Assembly (NCBI GenBank): GCA_031293105.1
Contig: JAUMSA010000015.1
Location: 1 to 5,595, forward strand
Source: Butyricicoccus sp.
Lineage (GTDB): Bacteria > Bacillota > Clostridia > Oscillospirales > Butyricicoccaceae
Direction: 5' to 3'
Length of the DNA: 5,595 bases
Position numbers and translations under genes: made by a program. This document shows, piece by piece, positions 4,896-5,595 of the stretch (its first letter is position 1; each line of letters starts with the position of its first letter). Below the pieces are notes generated by a model. The model saw nothing but the letters and a program-made list of their open reading frames with translations, was not told where the DNA came from and did no database searches.

Positions 4896-5308
4896 CGCGC
4901 GCCGAGCGGGAGGCCCATCGCCTGATGGCCGATTATGGGGAGCATGACCCCGAACGGCTGGCCGAAAAAATGGGGGTGCTGGTTATCCAGTGCGACCTGC
5001 CCGAAACGGTGGAAGGGTTTTACCATTGCTTCCGGGGACACCCGATTATTTATCTGGCCGACCGGCTGCCTGCTTGCCGCCGTCAGGCGGTCTGCGGCCA
5101 TGAACTGGGGCACGCGGTGCTGCATGGGCAGATCAACTCGCTGCTGCTGGGCGATGCCGACAGCCGGTTGGAGCAGGAGGCCGACCTGTTTGCCGCGACG
5201 CTCCTGCTGGCCGGGGGATTGCCCGAGGACGGCGCGGATGTGGCCAGCGTGATGCGCCAGACCGGCCTGCACGAAGGCGCGGTGCGCCGGGCTTATCATT
5301 TGATTTAA
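4892..5308 (+). CDS. ImmA/IrrE-family zinc metalloprotease
   Basis: A 138-aa protein of the ImmA/IrrE (DUF955) family. The zinc-binding active-site motif HELGH spans 70-74 (H70, E71, H74), followed by LEQEADLFAATLLL (93-106), where E96 is the likely third ligand. The N-terminal YGEHDPERLAEKMGVLVI region (15-32) matches the usual lead-in. No signal peptide or membrane helix is present, so it is cytosolic. In ICEBs1 of B. subtilis the homologue ImmA cleaves the repressor ImmR to trigger excision; deinococcal IrrE/PprI cleaves DdrO in the same way. Here it directly follows the XRE gene with a 4-nt overlap, so it is very likely the protease that inactivates that repressor. At 138 aa it is somewhat shorter than ICEBs1 ImmA, but the catalytic core looks complete. 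A hairpin terminator follows. Confidence 0.9.
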   Translation: MTRAEREAHRLMADYGEHDPERLAEKMGVLVIQCDLPETVEGFYHCFRGHPIIYLADRLPACRRQAVCGHELGHAVLHGQINSLLLGDADSRLEQEADLFAATLLLAGGLPEDGADVASVMRQTGLHEGAVRRAYHLI

Positions 5309-5310
5309 AT

Positions 5311-5343
5311 AAGAAAAGACCGCACCGGTTGGTGCGGCCTTTC
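5311..5343. terminator. Hairpin terminator after the ImmA-like gene
   Basis: CCGCACC (5320-5326), loop GGTT, GGTGCGG (5331-5337). The stem extends through AAAG/CTTT with one A-C mismatch. On the plus strand a short T-run is part of the stem; on the minus strand the T-rich tail (TCTTTTCTTATTT) is longer. It probably terminates in both directions. Confidence 0.8.
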
Positions 5344-5350
5344 AAAGCCG

Positions 5351-5390
5351 GAAAATAAAAAAACAAGCCACGCATTCGCGTAGCTTGTTT
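5351..5390 (-). terminator. Terminator of the tRNA-Gln transcript
   Basis: AAACAAGC (5361-5368) pairs with GCTTGTTT (5383-5390) and ACGC with GCGT around an ATTC loop, with one C-A mismatch. On the minus strand the stem is followed by TTTTTTTATTTTCC. It lies immediately after the CCA end of the tRNA. Confidence 0.9.
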
Positions 5391-5392
5391 GG

Positions 5393-5466
5393 TGGCAGCC
5401 GGAGAAGGATTCGAACCCTCACAAACAGAGTCAGAGTCTGTCGTGCTACCTTTACACAATCCGGCT
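5393..5466 (-). tRNA. tRNA-Gln (anticodon CUG)
   Basis: A complete cloverleaf on the minus strand: acceptor AGCCGGA pairs with TCCGGCT; the D-stem is GTGT/GCAC with loop AAAGGTA; the anticodon stem ACAGA/TCTGT encloses loop CTCTGAC; the T-arm GAGGG-TTCGAAT-CCTTC is canonical; and the 3' CCA (5395-5393) is genomically encoded. The anticodon CTG is at 5434-5432 and reads CAG, glutamine. The 3' end faces the XRE/ImmA-like switch. Confidence 0.96.
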
Positions 5467-5498
5467 GTATCTTGTCGGCTCTCTCGCTGACGAAGATT

Positions 5499-5527
5499 AT
5501 TATATCGAATCTCCGCGAGAAAGTCAA
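5499..5527 (-). promoter_or_regulatory. Promoter of tRNA-Gln
   Basis: On the minus strand, -35 TTGACT (5527-5522; 5 of 6), a 17-bp spacer and a perfect -10 TATAAT (5504-5499). It lies about 33 nt upstream of the mature tRNA 5' end. The remaining 5528-5595 is AT-rich and holds no gene that I can see. Confidence 0.88.
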
Positions 5528-5595
5528 GCACTAATTTAAAAAAACTTCAATAATTCGCACAGTTTTTTGTGTGCCGTCTGCGTAAAATTTTATAC

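Noticed and set aside
4772..5299. Leftward 175-codon frame opposite the XRE and ImmA-like genes
   Set aside because: It is opposite two well-supported overlapping genes with recognisable motifs and has no family signature.
5557..5574. GCACA-GTTTTTTG-TGTGC near the right edge considered as a further operator or a terminator
   Set aside because: It does not match the ACACGAAATGTGT dyad when aligned, the T-run lies in the loop, and the window ends too soon to show a gene that it could serve.
1..5595. CRISPR array, insertion sequence or tandem repeats
   Set aside because: No regularly spaced repeats, transposase motif or terminal inverted repeats were seen on reading both strands.

Overview
The window looks like chromosomal DNA from a fairly GC-rich Firmicute of class Clostridia, perhaps an Oscillospiraceae- or Butyricicoccaceae-like gut anaerobe. 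The reasons are strong AGGAGG-type ribosome sites, TTG starts, sigma-A-type promoters with 17-bp spacers, hairpin-plus-U terminators, a VanZ-like protein and an ImmR/ImmA-type pair. Genus and species cannot be read from the sequence.

Left part (1-1326, leftward): the first ~17 codons of a probable exported protein run off the left edge. Next come a terminator, pyrE (orotate phosphoribosyltransferase) and an Rrf2-family regulator just upstream of pyrE. The Rrf2 gene carries a -1 frameshift near 1027. The three cysteines and the conserved C-terminus are intact in the shifted frame, so this is either a recent lesion or a one-base sequence error.

Middle (1327-3820, rightward): a divergent promoter region leads into tcdA (tRNA ct6A dehydratase). 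A second promoter, with a 7-bp-arm palindrome touching its -10 box, drives a translationally coupled pair: a VanZ-like membrane protein (TTG start) and a prephenate dehydrogenase (tyrA). A perfect 32-bp palindromic, probably bidirectional, terminator closes this block.

Right part (3819-5342) is the accessory-looking region, a compact four-gene switch. Leftward lie a 77-aa helical protein of unknown function and a 98-aa sigma-70 region-4-like DNA-binding protein, overlapping by 7 nt. Rightward lie an XRE repressor and an ImmA-like zinc metalloprotease, overlapping by 4 nt. The ~165-bp spacer holds two back-to-back promoters, and each carries an identical 13-bp dyad (ACACGAAATGTGT) centred in its -35/-10 spacer. 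A third copy lies in the leftward leader, and centres are 50 and 52 bp apart. The leftward promoter is near-consensus and the repressor promoter is weak. This is the layout expected of a phage- or ICE-type immunity switch in which the protease relieves repression, but no integrase or other mobile-element gene is visible.

Right end: tRNA-Gln(CUG) on the minus strand, with a consensus promoter and its own terminator, its 3' end facing the switch. No gene-free stretch exceeds 300 bases once the tRNA and its signals are counted.
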